DNA from: Eubacteriaceae bacterium Marseille-Q4139
GTDB taxonomy: Bacteria > Bacillota > Clostridia > Lachnospirales > Lachnospiraceae
Direction of reading: 5' to 3'
NCBI GenBank assembly: GCA_018223415.1
Contig: JAGTTQ010000001.1
Location: forward strand, 944,365-1,008,364
Length of the DNA: 64,000 nt
Positions within the stretch are counted from its first letter, which is position 1, and each line of letters opens with the position of its first letter. This document shows positions 39,569 to 48,206 of this stretch, piece after piece. Under the pieces are notes generated by a model. The model was not told the origin of the DNA. It made no database searches and saw only the letters and a list, made by a program, of their open reading frames with translations. Position numbers and translations under genes: made by a program.

Positions 39569-41863
39569 CTAGAACTCGATTTCCAGGATCCTGTCTTTTA
39601 ACCCTGAATACCGCTTCTGTTCCGTCTCATTGTCCACCATGGCCTGAAACACCTCGGGAAGCCCCACCAGGCAGACGCATTTTTTCGCCCTGGTGACGGC
39701 CGTGTAAATCAGGTTCCGCGTCATCAGCATCCTGGGGCCGTTATGCACCGGGATTACCACGGCCGGATACTCGCTTCCCTGGGACTTATGTATGGTGATT
39801 GCATAGGCCAGCTCCAGCTCCTCGAGCTGTTTGAAGCCGTATTCCACCATGCGCCCCTCGTCGAATTCCACGGTCATCGTCTCCGCAAAGCCGTTGATCT
39901 CGCGGACAGTACCCGTGTCGCCGTTAAAAATCCCCTCTCCCTTTTCCACAGGGATCCCATAGCGGTTCCGGATTTCCCACTCGATCTGGTAGTTGTTTTT
40001 AATCTGCATGACCTTGTCGCCGACCCGGAAGACGGTGCCGCCGGACTCTTTTTCCTCTTTACCCAGCGACGGCGGGTTGAAGCTCTCCTGGAGCACCTTG
40101 TTAAGCTGTTCCACGCCCAGGGCGCCCTTTCGCATGGGCGTCATAATCTGGATCTCCGACATCTCGGCATTCACGTAATTGGGGAGCTTGTCTTTCACAA
40201 GCACCATCATGTCCTTTATGATATCGGCCGGATTCTCCCGCCGGATAAACAGGAAATCCCGGCTCCGCTTGTTTAGAGGCACCTGCTCGCCGGCGTTGAT
40301 TTTATGGGCGTTTACGACGATGTCGCTCTGGGCCGCCTGCCGGAAAATCTTCGTAAGCTTCACCACCGGGAACTTCCCGGATTCGATGATGTCCCGCAGG
40401 ACATTTCCCGGCCCGACGCTGGGAAGCTGGTTCACATCGCCCACCAGGATGAGCCGCGTGCCCACGGTCACAGCCTTTAAAAGCGAATGGATCAGGCTGA
40501 TGTCCACCATGGACATCTCGTCGATGATGATGACGTCGCCGTCCAGGGGATTCGTCTCGTTCCGCTCAAAATGCATGCCCTCCAGACGGCTCTCTGAGCT
40601 TCCGAAAGACGCCGTCCCGGCCGCCTGCCCGTTTCCCGAAGCATCACTCTTTCCGCCGAAGCCCGGCGCCCCCGGCATTCCCGTAAGCTCCAGAAGCCGG
40701 TGGATCGTCTTCGCTTCATGTCCCGTGGCCTCGGACATCCGCTTTGCAGCCCGCCCCGTGGGAGCCGCCAGCAAAATTTCCAGGCCTTCCTTTTCAAAAT
40801 AGCGAATAATCATGTTGATGGTCGTCGTCTTTCCCGTTCCCGGGCCGCCGGTGATGATTAAAAGGCCGCTGTTCACGGCCTGGATCACGGCCTCCTCCTG
40901 ATGTTCGTCGAGCTCCGGGCCGCCGGTCTCCGAAAGCTCCAAAAGCCGCTTTTTCACCTGCTCCGCCGGAACATAATCCTTTTCGTTTAAGTCATGGAGC
41001 ATCCGCGCCGTGTTGAGCTCCATGTAGTAAAACTGAGCCGGATAGACGATCCGCCTGCCGTCCTTTTCCTTCACGATGAGCTTTCGCTCCATCTGGAGAT
41101 CCATCAGGTGCTTTTCCATGTGCTCCGGCTCGACGCTAAGAAGCTCCGACGCATTTTTGCAGAGCTCCGTCTCCGGCAGGTAAGTGTGACCGTTTCCGAC
41201 GGCCGAAAGGAGCGTGTAAAAAAGGCCGCTCTTGATCCGGTAGTCGGAGTCGGTGAAAATCCCCACTTTGGCCGCAATCTCATCTGCGATTTTAAAGCCG
41301 ATGCCGCGGATGTCATCGGCCAGCCGGTAGGGGTTCTCCTGAATCACCGAGTACATGGACGGCCCGTACTGCTGGTAGATTTTCACGGCCAGATTCATGG
41401 AAATCCCGTACTGCTGGAGGAAAATCATGGCCTGGCGCATGTCCCGCTTCTCGGCGGCCTGGCTGCCGATCTCCATGGCCATGCGCTCGGAAATTCCCTT
41501 GATTTCCGCAAGCCGCTCCGGCTCCTCCTCGATGATCCGGAAGGTGTCCATGCCGAATTTTTTCACGATCCTGGAAGCTAAGGAAGCTCCGATGCCTTTG
41601 ATCGCACCGGAGCCAAGATACCGTTCCATTGCAAGGGTGTCCTCGGGAGCCTTGATTTCATAGCTCTCCACCGCAAGCTGTTCGCCGTAAATCGAATGTT
41701 CCACCATGCGGCCGGTCGCCTCGATGAGCTCGCCTTCGCTTATATAATGGAAGGTTCCCACAAGGATGTACTCCTCTTTCCCATCGGTGACGCTTAAAAC
41801 CGAATAGCCGTTATCCTCATTGCGGTATTTAATTCTCTCAACATAACCTTTTACTGTCGCCAT
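39569..41863 (-). CDS. recD2: ATP-dependent RecD2-like DNA helicase
   Basis: A 764-residue SF1B 5'-3' helicase. The N-terminal part holds helix-hairpin-helix-like repeats (LGSGAIKGIGASLASRIVKK, RLAEIKGISERMA, RLADDIRGIGFKIAD). The motor begins near 345 with Walker A GGPGTGKTT, then DGDVIIIDEMSMVD, VGDVNQLPSVGPGNVL and the C-terminal AYAITIHKSQGSEYPAVV and TRAKKCVCLVG. A flexible Gly/Ser-rich insert of about 35 residues near 415 separates motifs. I use the ATG at 41863 rather than a GTG two codons earlier. It is 21 bp from mreB. Confidence 0.93.
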   Translation of the reverse strand: MATVKGYVERIKYRNEDNGYSVLSVTDGKEEYILVGTFHYISEGELIEATGRMVEHSIYGEQLAVESYEIKAPEDTLAMERYLGSGAIKGIGASLASRIVKKFGMDTFRIIEEEPERLAEIKGISERMAMEIGSQAAEKRDMRQAMIFLQQYGISMNLAVKIYQQYGPSMYSVIQENPYRLADDIRGIGFKIADEIAAKVGIFTDSDYRIKSGLFYTLLSAVGNGHTYLPETELCKNASELLSVEPEHMEKHLMDLQMERKLIVKEKDGRRIVYPAQFYYMELNTARMLHDLNEKDYVPAEQVKKRLLELSETGGPELDEHQEEAVIQAVNSGLLIITGGPGTGKTTTINMIIRYFEKEGLEILLAAPTGRAAKRMSEATGHEAKTIHRLLELTGMPGAPGFGGKSDASGNGQAAGTASFGSSESRLEGMHFERNETNPLDGDVIIIDEMSMVDISLIHSLLKAVTVGTRLILVGDVNQLPSVGPGNVLRDIIESGKFPVVKLTKIFRQAAQSDIVVNAHKINAGEQVPLNKRSRDFLFIRRENPADIIKDMMVLVKDKLPNYVNAEMSEIQIMTPMRKGALGVEQLNKVLQESFNPPSLGKEEKESGGTVFRVGDKVMQIKNNYQIEWEIRNRYGIPVEKGEGIFNGDTGTVREINGFAETMTVEFDEGRMVEYGFKQLEELELAYAITIHKSQGSEYPAVVIPVHNGPRMLMTRNLIYTAVTRAKKCVCLVGLPEVFQAMVDNETEQKRYSGLKDRILEIEF

Positions 41864-41884
41864 ACCCACTCTGTGAAAGGCGCT

Positions 41885-42889
41885 TTAGTCGTCTGCGCCC
41901 TTTCCGCCGCCATGGGCGAATTCAATGAATTTTCCTGTTCCGATTGCCACGGCCGTAAGCGGCTCCTCGGCAATCATCGTATTGATTCCCGTCTTCTCCT
42001 CGATTAAGGCATCCAGGCCGGAAAGCAGGGAACCGCCGCCCGTAAGGACGATGCCGCGGTCAAAAATGTCGGCCGCCAGCTCCGGCGGAGTCCGCTCTAA
42101 GACGCTGTGTACGGCGTCAACGATCTGGAGCGCCGGTTCTTTTAATGCCTCCAGGGTCTCGTCGGATGTCACGATGATGGTCTTCGGGAGGCCCGTCACC
42201 AGGTTCCTTCCGCGTACTTCCATGGTCACAAGCTCCGGGCGGCGGTATGCCGCGCCGATGTTGATCTTGATTTCCTCGGCCGTCCTCTCACCGATTAAAA
42301 GATTGTGTTTTTTCCTCATATAACGGACGAGGGCCTCGTCGAAGTCGTCTCCAGCCACTTTAATGGACGTGCTGACAACGGTGCCTCCCAGGGAAATCAC
42401 GGCGATATCCGCCGTACCGCCTCCGATATCGACGATCATGTTTCCGCAGGCCTTGGAGATATCGATTCCGGCGCCGATGGCTGCCGCAACCGGCTCCTCG
42501 ATGATGCAGACCTCTCTGGCGCCTGCGTTGTAGGTGGCGTCCTCAACGGCCTTCTTTTCCACCTCTGTGGCGCCGCTGGGGATGCAGACCGCGATCCGCG
42601 GCTTTCTTAAGGTACGCTTTCCCACAGCCTTGTCGATGAAATATTTTAACATTTTCTCCGTTACCGTATAATCGGAGATCACGCCCTTTCTCAGGGGCCT
42701 GACGGCCACGATGTTGCCCGGGGTACGGCCGATCATCAGGCGCGCTTCCTCTCCGAAGGTGATAATCTTGTTTGTGTCCCGATCCAGGGCCACCACGGAC
42801 GGCTCCTTCAATACGACGCCTTTTCCCTTAATGTAAACCAGAATGCTGGCTGTACCTAAATCAATTCCAATGTCGTTTGACATCATCAT
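41885..42889 (-). CDS. mreB: Rod shape-determining protein MreB (or Mbl paralogue)
   Basis: A 334-residue bacterial actin that guides side-wall peptidoglycan synthesis. Nucleotide-binding motifs: IGIDLGTASILVYIKGKG, IVDIGGGTADIAVISLGG and VLTGGGSLLSGLD. The first of three consecutive ATGs (42889) is preferred, 9 nt after AGGAGG. The usual partners mreC and mreD do not follow; instead recD2 and comF do, as is common for the solitary mreB/mbl copy. The lnu(C) transposon is inserted about 190 bp upstream, possibly affecting its promoter region. Confidence 0.92.
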   Translation of the reverse strand: MMMSNDIGIDLGTASILVYIKGKGVVLKEPSVVALDRDTNKIITFGEEARLMIGRTPGNIVAVRPLRKGVISDYTVTEKMLKYFIDKAVGKRTLRKPRIAVCIPSGATEVEKKAVEDATYNAGAREVCIIEEPVAAAIGAGIDISKACGNMIVDIGGGTADIAVISLGGTVVSTSIKVAGDDFDEALVRYMRKKHNLLIGERTAEEIKINIGAAYRRPELVTMEVRGRNLVTGLPKTIIVTSDETLEALKEPALQIVDAVHSVLERTPPELAADIFDRGIVLTGGGSLLSGLDALIEEKTGINTMIAEEPLTAVAIGTGKFIEFAHGGGKGADD

Positions 42890-43069
42890 TGGCGTTTTCC
42901 TCCTGTTTCTTCCGAAAAATCTCAAATTTTCCTGTCATTCCATTTGCTTTTCTATGTTATAATGTTCATTATGTCCCATGCAGGGCCCAAAATATCAATC
43001 TTATTATATACAAAACCCTTTGGTTTTTAAAGAGTTTTTTTTATTTTTCATTGCGGCTTTAGCAAGTTT

Positions 43070-43077
43070 ATTTTTTT
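43070..43077. repeat. 8-bp target site duplication, left
   Basis: ATTTTTTT directly left of the transposon end; the same eight bases follow the other end at 44803-44810. An 8-bp duplication is what IS1595-family transposases make. Confidence 0.85.
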
Positions 43078-43158
43078 GGCTATGTCACAACAAACAGTTG
43101 ATAAATAGCCATTTTTATAGGGGAGTATCAGAACTCCCCTATAAACTGTTATTTGCAG

Positions 43159-43653
43159 TTATCTATACTCATTTGGAATTTCGATATGAAGTGTCTCACA
43201 CAATAACTTCACATCATGTGCATCATTTTCATCAAACTCGTATCCCAGATGGAACATTACTTGACTATATGGTTCAATACAGGAAACCTCTATTTCCTCA
43301 ATTCTTCCTTTACCCGAAAAAGTTTCTACCGGAAAACAATCCCCATCATAAAGAATTTCACCTTCGTCCGTATATTCAAAACAATGCAAATCAATAATTC
43401 TGTTTTTCAAATCTTCCCATACAGTATGGTTCAATGTTGTATATTCCATCTTAATCTCATAAAAGCCATTAGCTTTCATTATTTCTATAAAGTTCTGATA
43501 ATCGTTCTTTTCTACAAAAATGTCAATATCATTATGGGCTCTTGACTGATATCCAAGAAGAGCATCTACACCCCAGCCACCATCAAGAAAGACTTTAATC
43601 TCCGCATCTATTGCAAATTGAAGAATCTGTTTTACATCTGTTATATTGACCAT
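43159..43653 (-). CDS. lnu(C): Lincosamide nucleotidyltransferase Lnu(C)
   Basis: A 164-residue enzyme that inactivates lincomycin and clindamycin by adenylylating a hydroxyl group. It begins MVNITDVKQILQFAIDA; the nucleotidyltransferase signature is FLDGGWGVDALLG with the metal-binding pair in RAHNDIDIFVEK (residues about 20-48). The start at 43653 has GGAGA before it; the frame reaches back into the transposase gene, but that part is out of any family. It lies 23 bp after the transposase stop and is probably read from the same transcript. Being intact, it predicts lincosamide resistance without macrolide resistance. Confidence 0.9.
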   Translation of the reverse strand: MVNITDVKQILQFAIDAEIKVFLDGGWGVDALLGYQSRAHNDIDIFVEKNDYQNFIEIMKANGFYEIKMEYTTLNHTVWEDLKNRIIDLHCFEYTDEGEILYDGDCFPVETFSGKGRIEEIEVSCIEPYSQVMFHLGYEFDENDAHDVKLLCETLHIEIPNEYR

Positions 43654-43676
43654 CTTATCATCTCCACAAATTCTAA

Positions 43677-44720
43677 TTAGGCGACCAGAGGAACTGCTGG
43701 TCTGTTTGATAAATCTCTGCATTTAGCAGTTTTCAATGTTGCCAAAACGAAAGTTAAGAAGATGTTCCTTTTCTCCATGTCGCTTTCTTTGGCGTAATTT
43801 ACAAGGTTATTCCACACAAGATAGTTGTTCAGATACTTGGTAGAAACACCGTTAAAGCCACGCATAAACCTCTTTAGCTGGCTATGGTAGCTATTGATAT
43901 GTTGGATATTATAAATGCCTTTCTTGGCTTTGCCAGTCTTTAACTGCACAAGGTCAATGCTATTGGCATTTGTAAATCTCACATAGGAGTTCATCTTGTC
44001 CGTAACAAGAGTGGAATTGGTCTTAATCCTACCATCATAAATATGATGTAAATCTCTTGTAGAAACTCTACCAGTATTCGTAATCTTGGAGATAGACAAG
44101 CCATTCCTATTAACCGCACAAGGAACACATACCTTTTCTTGGGACAAGCCTCTGATATGTGTAGAATGACCACGCTTATGAGCCTTGCGTGGCATAGCAA
44201 ATGTCTTACTCTTGCTATGATTGCCCTTGTACGAGATGGCGAAAAAAGTTTCGTCAGCCTCAATAATGCCGTCAAGGGTAACATCGTCTGCCATATTCTG
44301 AAGTGCATCCAAAATCTTGTGTCTCCAAAGGAATGCGGTGTTTCTGTGAATCCCACAAGCAACAGCAGTCTTACGAATGGATAAGCCATTCATCATACAA
44401 TCAATGTACTGCTCCCACACGGACAAGTCTTTTCTTGTACCAGACACAATGGAGTTCGTAGCAATCACGAAGGACTTGCCACAATCCTTACATACATATC
44501 GCTGTGTGCCATCTTTACGATGACCATTGCGAACCACATGGATACAGCCACAAAGAGGGCATACACGACCATTTGCAAAGCGTTCCTTTGCTACGAAATC
44601 TTCAATATTCAAAGACTTTACAAAGGCAGGACTTAAAAGCATTGTTTTAAGGCTTTCCTGCTCTGCGACAGTCAACTTACCGATAATATCTAATGCGTCT
44701 TTGATAGTAGGCATATCCAA
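43677..44720 (-). CDS. IS1595-family transposase (ISSag10-like)
   Basis: A 347-residue transposase. Residues about 50-85 form a zinc ribbon (CPLCGCIHVVRNGHRKDG, then RYVCKDCGKSF), followed by a helix-turn-helix (GLSIRKTAVACGIHRNTAFLW) and the DDE_Tnp_IS1595 core beginning LDGIIEADETFF. A C-terminal block YNIQHINSYHSQLKRFMRGF carries the His/Asn and late acidic region. The ATG at 44720 is preceded by GGAGGT. It appears intact, so the transposon may still move. Confidence 0.9.
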   Translation of the reverse strand: MDMPTIKDALDIIGKLTVAEQESLKTMLLSPAFVKSLNIEDFVAKERFANGRVCPLCGCIHVVRNGHRKDGTQRYVCKDCGKSFVIATNSIVSGTRKDLSVWEQYIDCMMNGLSIRKTAVACGIHRNTAFLWRHKILDALQNMADDVTLDGIIEADETFFAISYKGNHSKSKTFAMPRKAHKRGHSTHIRGLSQEKVCVPCAVNRNGLSISKITNTGRVSTRDLHHIYDGRIKTNSTLVTDKMNSYVRFTNANSIDLVQLKTGKAKKGIYNIQHINSYHSQLKRFMRGFNGVSTKYLNNYLVWNNLVNYAKESDMEKRNIFLTFVLATLKTAKCRDLSNRPAVPLVA

Positions 44721-44802
44721 TTACCTCCTTCGGTGGTACTGTTTCTTACTATTATTATACGCTATTTCTCGTCAAAAATCAACCATTTGTTGTGACAGAG
44801 CC

Positions 44803-44810
44803 ATTTTTTT
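44803..44810. repeat. 8-bp target site duplication, right
   Basis: ATTTTTTT, identical to 43070-43077 on the other side of the transposon. Confidence 0.85.
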
Positions 44811-44829
44811 TTAATCGCGCCTACACACT

Positions 44830-44858
44830 TTGGACACATTTCTTCCCTATAATACAAT
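44830..44858 (+). promoter_or_regulatory. Promoter of the candidate small RNA
   Basis: TTGGAC (44830-44835) and TACAAT (44853-44858) with a 17-bp spacer; transcription should start about 44865. An overlapping TATAAT at 44848 has no fitting -35 box. Confidence 0.6.
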
Positions 44859-44861
44859 TAC

Positions 44862-44996
44862 GTTATCCGAAAGGATAACCTGCCTTTGTTTCAAGTGATT
44901 CACTTGAACACACAAAGCTTTTTCATACTCATGCCGGGCGGGCAACCGCCCGGTCCCCCTTGAAATTTTCGCTCCGCTTTTGGCGGGGCGTTTTTT
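44862..44996 (+). ncRNA. Candidate structured small RNA of about 130 nt
   Basis: Four successive hairpins fill the interval between a promoter and a T run: GTTATCC-GAAA-GGATAAC (44862-44879), a 14-bp near-perfect stem CTTTGT-TTCAAGTG / CACTTGAA-ACAAAG (44884-44917), CCGGGCGG-GCAA-CCGCCCGG (44934-44953) and the terminator CGCTCCGC/GCGGGGCG plus six Ts (44970-44996). Two loops are GNRA tetraloops (GAAA, GCAA). There is no plausible ORF, and the next gene starts 190 bp later. It resembles no RNA family that I recognise. The first stem may begin a few nt before the true 5' end. Confidence 0.5.
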
Positions 44997-45185
44997 GTAT
45001 TCGGCGGCTCTCCCGGCGCATGTCCTGGCGGCTCACCTGCGGACGTCGTGCCATGTCCTGTCTTCTTTTTCTTTTTTCTGTCAATTTATGACGTTTTCCT
45101 TAAATGTCTTTTCCAATTTATTCCCATATGATAAGATAAACATACAATAAAACGATCCCTATGGTTTGCAGAGAAAGGAGTTTTT
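44997..45185. other. Intergenic region before the flotillin gene
   Basis: About 190 bp with pyrimidine-rich stretches. AAAGGAG (45174-45180) is the ribosome-binding site for the gene at 45186. A weak promoter (TTTCCA about 45112, TAAGAT about 45134) is possible; nothing else is evident. Confidence 0.4.
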
Positions 45186-46700
45186 ATGGCACCTGGTTTA
45201 CTTAATTTACTGATCGCCGCGATTCCGGCTGTGATTATCCTGATTCTCTTCCTTATTATAATTACTCAGGGATATGTAAAAGCGCCGCCGGATCACGCCT
45301 ACATTATTTCCGGTCTCCGGAAGGAGCCGCGCGTCCTCATCGGCCGCGCCGGTTTCAAGATCCCGTTCTTTGAACAGCTCGACAAGCTGTACCTAGGACA
45401 GATCACCGTCGACATCAAAACCGACGAGTACATCCCCACCAACGACTTCATCAACGTCATGGTGGACGCCGTGGCGAAAATCCGCGTGGCCGACGATCCC
45501 GCCCAGATGAAGCTCGCCATGCGGAACTTCTTAAACAAGGAGCCGGCCAAAATCGCCGCCGACCTCCAGGATTCCCTTCAGGGAAACATGCGTGAGATTA
45601 TCGGTACGCTGACGCTGCGGGCCATCAACACCGACCGGGATTCCTTCTCCGATCAGGTGATGGCGAAGGCGTCGAAGGACATGGAAAAGCTCGGCATCGA
45701 CATCCTGTCCTGCAACATCCAGAACGTGACGGATGAGCACGGGCTCATTCAGGATCTCGGTATGGACAATACCGCGAAGATCCGGAAGGACGCTTCCATC
45801 GCAAAGGCCGAGGCGGAGCGGGATATCGCCATTGCCCAGGCGGCCGCAGACAAGGCGGCCAACGACGCCCGCGTCCTGGCTGAGACGGAAATCGCCCAGA
45901 AGAACAATGAACTTTCCATCACGAAGGCCGAACTCCAGAAGGCCTCCGATACGAAGAAGGCCGAGGCCGACGCCGCTTACGAAATCCAGAAACAGGAGCA
46001 GGAAAAGACTATCCAGACGGCCACCGTCAACGCCCAGATCGCAAAGGCCGAAAGGGAAGCCGAATTAAGGCGCCAGGAAGTTACGGTTCAGCAGCAGGAA
46101 TTGGAGGCTGAAATCAACAAAAAGGCCGACGCCGACCGCTACGCCATCGAGCAGGCGGCCGCCGCAGAACTGACGAGGCGCCAGAGGGAGGCCGAAGCCA
46201 AGCAGTACGAACAGGAAAAGGAAGCCGAGGCCAGAAAGGCCCAGGCTGATGCAGAAAAATATGCGATGCTCCAGCAGGCCGAAGGTATCAGGGCCCGCGG
46301 CGAGGCTGAGGCTGCCGCGATCCAGGCAAAGGCGCTGGCGGAGGCACAGGGTATGGAAAAGAAGGCCGAGGCCTACCAGAAATATAATCAGGCCGCCATG
46401 GCTGAAATGATGATAAAGGCCCTGCCGGAGATCGCCGGAAAGATCGCAGAGCCGCTGTCCCAGATCGACAAAATCACCATCATCGGCGGCGGAAGCGACG
46501 GCGAGAACGGCGTCGGCTCCGTGGCCGGGAACGTGCCCGTCGTCATGGCAAAGCTGTTTGAATCCATGAAGGAGGCCACCGGCGTGGATCTGGCCGAAAT
46601 CATGAAGGCCGACACCTACGACGCGAAGGTGACACGGAACGTGAACCTGACCGGGGCGCCGGATGTGATTGTGAATGCGGGGGCTGTGCCGGAGGCGTAA
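45186..46700 (+). CDS. floT: Flotillin-like SPFH domain protein
   Basis: A 504-residue membrane scaffold protein. One N-terminal transmembrane helix (residues about 6-28) leads into an SPFH/band-7 domain (about 30-200; PPDHAYIISGLRKEPRVLIG). Next is a very long coiled coil rich in AEAE and Glu-Ala repeats (about 205-420) and a C-terminal Gly-rich oligomerisation region (about 430-504). This matches FloT/YuaG, which organises membrane microdomains. The usual NfeD partner is not adjacent. AAAGGAG stands 5 nt before the ATG; a bidirectional terminator follows. Confidence 0.9.
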   Translation: MAPGLLNLLIAAIPAVIILILFLIIITQGYVKAPPDHAYIISGLRKEPRVLIGRAGFKIPFFEQLDKLYLGQITVDIKTDEYIPTNDFINVMVDAVAKIRVADDPAQMKLAMRNFLNKEPAKIAADLQDSLQGNMREIIGTLTLRAINTDRDSFSDQVMAKASKDMEKLGIDILSCNIQNVTDEHGLIQDLGMDNTAKIRKDASIAKAEAERDIAIAQAAADKAANDARVLAETEIAQKNNELSITKAELQKASDTKKAEADAAYEIQKQEQEKTIQTATVNAQIAKAEREAELRRQEVTVQQQELEAEINKKADADRYAIEQAAAAELTRRQREAEAKQYEQEKEAEARKAQADAEKYAMLQQAEGIRARGEAEAAAIQAKALAEAQGMEKKAEAYQKYNQAAMAEMMIKALPEIAGKIAEPLSQIDKITIIGGGSDGENGVGSVAGNVPVVMAKLFESMKEATGVDLAEIMKADTYDAKVTRNVNLTGAPDVIVNAGAVPEA

Positions 46701-46750
46701 ACGCAGGAAGAAGCCGGAAATCCCGAGAACATGTAAACATAAAAGCCGCA

Positions 46751-46789
46751 AAGGCTGCTGTGCATCCACCGGCACAGCAGCCTTTTTCG
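46751..46789. terminator. Bidirectional terminator between the flotillin and YfcC genes
   Basis: A 13-bp stem AAGGCTGCTGTGC (46751-46763) / GCACAGCAGCCTT (46772-46784) with T runs on both sides, in the gap between two convergent genes. Confidence 0.85.
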
Positions 46790-46795
46790 TATGGC

Positions 46796-48190
46796 TCAAT
46801 GATATCCTGTGATCTGGCAGAACACCATCAGGAGACAGGCTGCCAGAATCCACATTCCCCAGAGCTTTCCGAAGAATTTCATCCACTTGTCATAAGGAAT
46901 TCCCGCCGCCGCAATGAACGGCATCAGGGAGCCGCCATGGGGCTGGACATATCCGCAGATTCCGTCGCCCAGGCGGTAAGCCAGGACAAGGATCTGGCGG
47001 CTGATGCCGGAGATATCGGCCACCGGAGCCAGAATCGGCATGACGACAGAGGCCTGGCCGATGCCGGAGGTAACAAATACGCTGGCAATCATGTTGATAA
47101 TTAAGAGCACCGGCCCCTTCAAAAGTTCCGGAAGGTAATCCATGCTGGAGGCCATTCCCATGACAACCGTGTCCAGGATGTTGGCTTCGTCCATGATCAG
47201 GGTGCATGCCGAGCCAAGGCCGACAATCAGGGCCGCAGAAACCATTCCTTTGGCTCCCTTTACGAACTCGGAGGCGATCCGGCTTGGCCCGTAGCCGTAT
47301 GCAAAGCCGCTTAAGATTCCCATCCACATGAATACGATGGCATTTTCCCGAAGCTGCCAGCCAAAGTTTAAACAGCCGTAAATCAGGACTGCAAACGACG
47401 CCAGGAAGATGGTGAGGACAAGGTAATGGCGCTTCTCCACCTGGACGTCAATCTCGTTGACATCAAAATGCTTGATTTCCGTCACGCCGTAGATGACGCT
47501 TTTTGCCGGGTCTTTCCTGCACTGCTCGCCGTAGCGGATTAAATAGGCGGCCGTAATCAGGTACAGCATCACAAAGGCCACGATCCGCATGGAGACGCCG
47601 GAGTAGGCCGGAAGCCCCACAAGGCCCTGGGCCACCGCCGTCTGGGAGGCGAAGATGCCGGAAGAAAACCCGATTCCGATGCCGAGCATGACGATGGACA
47701 CACCCATGACCGCATCATAGCCGAGAGTGGCCGCCAGCATGACACCGATGGGGGCAAAGCCGATGAATTTGTTGGTAGCCTGAGTGATTCCGATGCTGGC
47801 AAACAGCAGAAGGAACAGCGGGATAAAGAACTTTTCTTTTCCCGAGCAGGCCTTGGAGAGCCGGCCGCAGAAGGCGTGGAACATTCCGGTGGACAAAAGG
47901 ACTTCCAGCCCGGCGCCGACAATCAAAAGACCGAATATGATGTCTGCCTGGTCGGAAAGGGCGTCCATGACATAGTTCGGAATATGCCAGAACGGAACCG
48001 GCGTCTGGTCTATGTAATGGAACGAATCGGCGACGACGACTTCCTGACCGGATGCATCGGTTTCCCGGAGATATTCACCGGCCGGAATCAGGTACGTCAG
48101 GATGGATACAAAAATCAGAATCAGAAAAATAATTACATAGCTGTGCGGCATTTTCAGTGCCTTTTTCTTGGTTTCGGCTGTTTTTTCCAT
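46796..48190 (-). CDS. YfcC/DcuC-type anaerobic carboxylate transporter
   Basis: A 464-residue membrane carrier of the PF03606 group (YfcC, ArcD-like and C4-dicarboxylate carriers). It begins with KMPHSYVIIFLILIFVSILTYLIPAGEY, the family start, and has about twelve membrane segments; LVGLPAYSGVSMRI and VTSGIGQASVVMPILAPVAD are typical. I start at ATG 48190 after a G-rich site; the frame runs further upstream into the preceding gene. It is the last gene of the LysR-controlled operon, 16 bp after the M20 hydrolase, so it probably brings in the substrate of that pathway. Confidence 0.82.
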   Translation of the reverse strand: MEKTAETKKKALKMPHSYVIIFLILIFVSILTYLIPAGEYLRETDASGQEVVVADSFHYIDQTPVPFWHIPNYVMDALSDQADIIFGLLIVGAGLEVLLSTGMFHAFCGRLSKACSGKEKFFIPLFLLLFASIGITQATNKFIGFAPIGVMLAATLGYDAVMGVSIVMLGIGIGFSSGIFASQTAVAQGLVGLPAYSGVSMRIVAFVMLYLITAAYLIRYGEQCRKDPAKSVIYGVTEIKHFDVNEIDVQVEKRHYLVLTIFLASFAVLIYGCLNFGWQLRENAIVFMWMGILSGFAYGYGPSRIASEFVKGAKGMVSAALIVGLGSACTLIMDEANILDTVVMGMASSMDYLPELLKGPVLLIINMIASVFVTSGIGQASVVMPILAPVADISGISRQILVLAYRLGDGICGYVQPHGGSLMPFIAAAGIPYDKWMKFFGKLWGMWILAACLLMVFCQITGYH

Positions 48191-48206
48191 GGTTCCCCCC
48201 CTGCTT

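Larger units (their letters stand above)
43078..44802. mobile_element. Lincosamide-resistance transposon, MTnSag1-like (ISSag10/IS1595-type)
   Basis: A 1725-bp unit bounded by inverted repeats: GGCTATGTCACAACAAACAG at the left and, inverted, GGCTCTGTCACAACAAATGG at the right. It is flanked by the 8-bp duplication ATTTTTTT. It holds only a transposase and lnu(C), both on the minus strand. Gene content, order and size fit what I remember of MTnSag1 of Streptococcus agalactiae (about 1.7 kb). The sequence is much more AT-rich than its surroundings, a sign of recent arrival. MTnSag1 is mobilised by Tn916; no helper element is seen here. Confidence 0.9.

Noticed and set aside
43654..43722. Longer start for lnu(C)
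   Set aside because: The extra 23 codons overlap the transposase gene, lack a Shine-Dalgarno site and do not match the family, while the ATG at 43653 has one.
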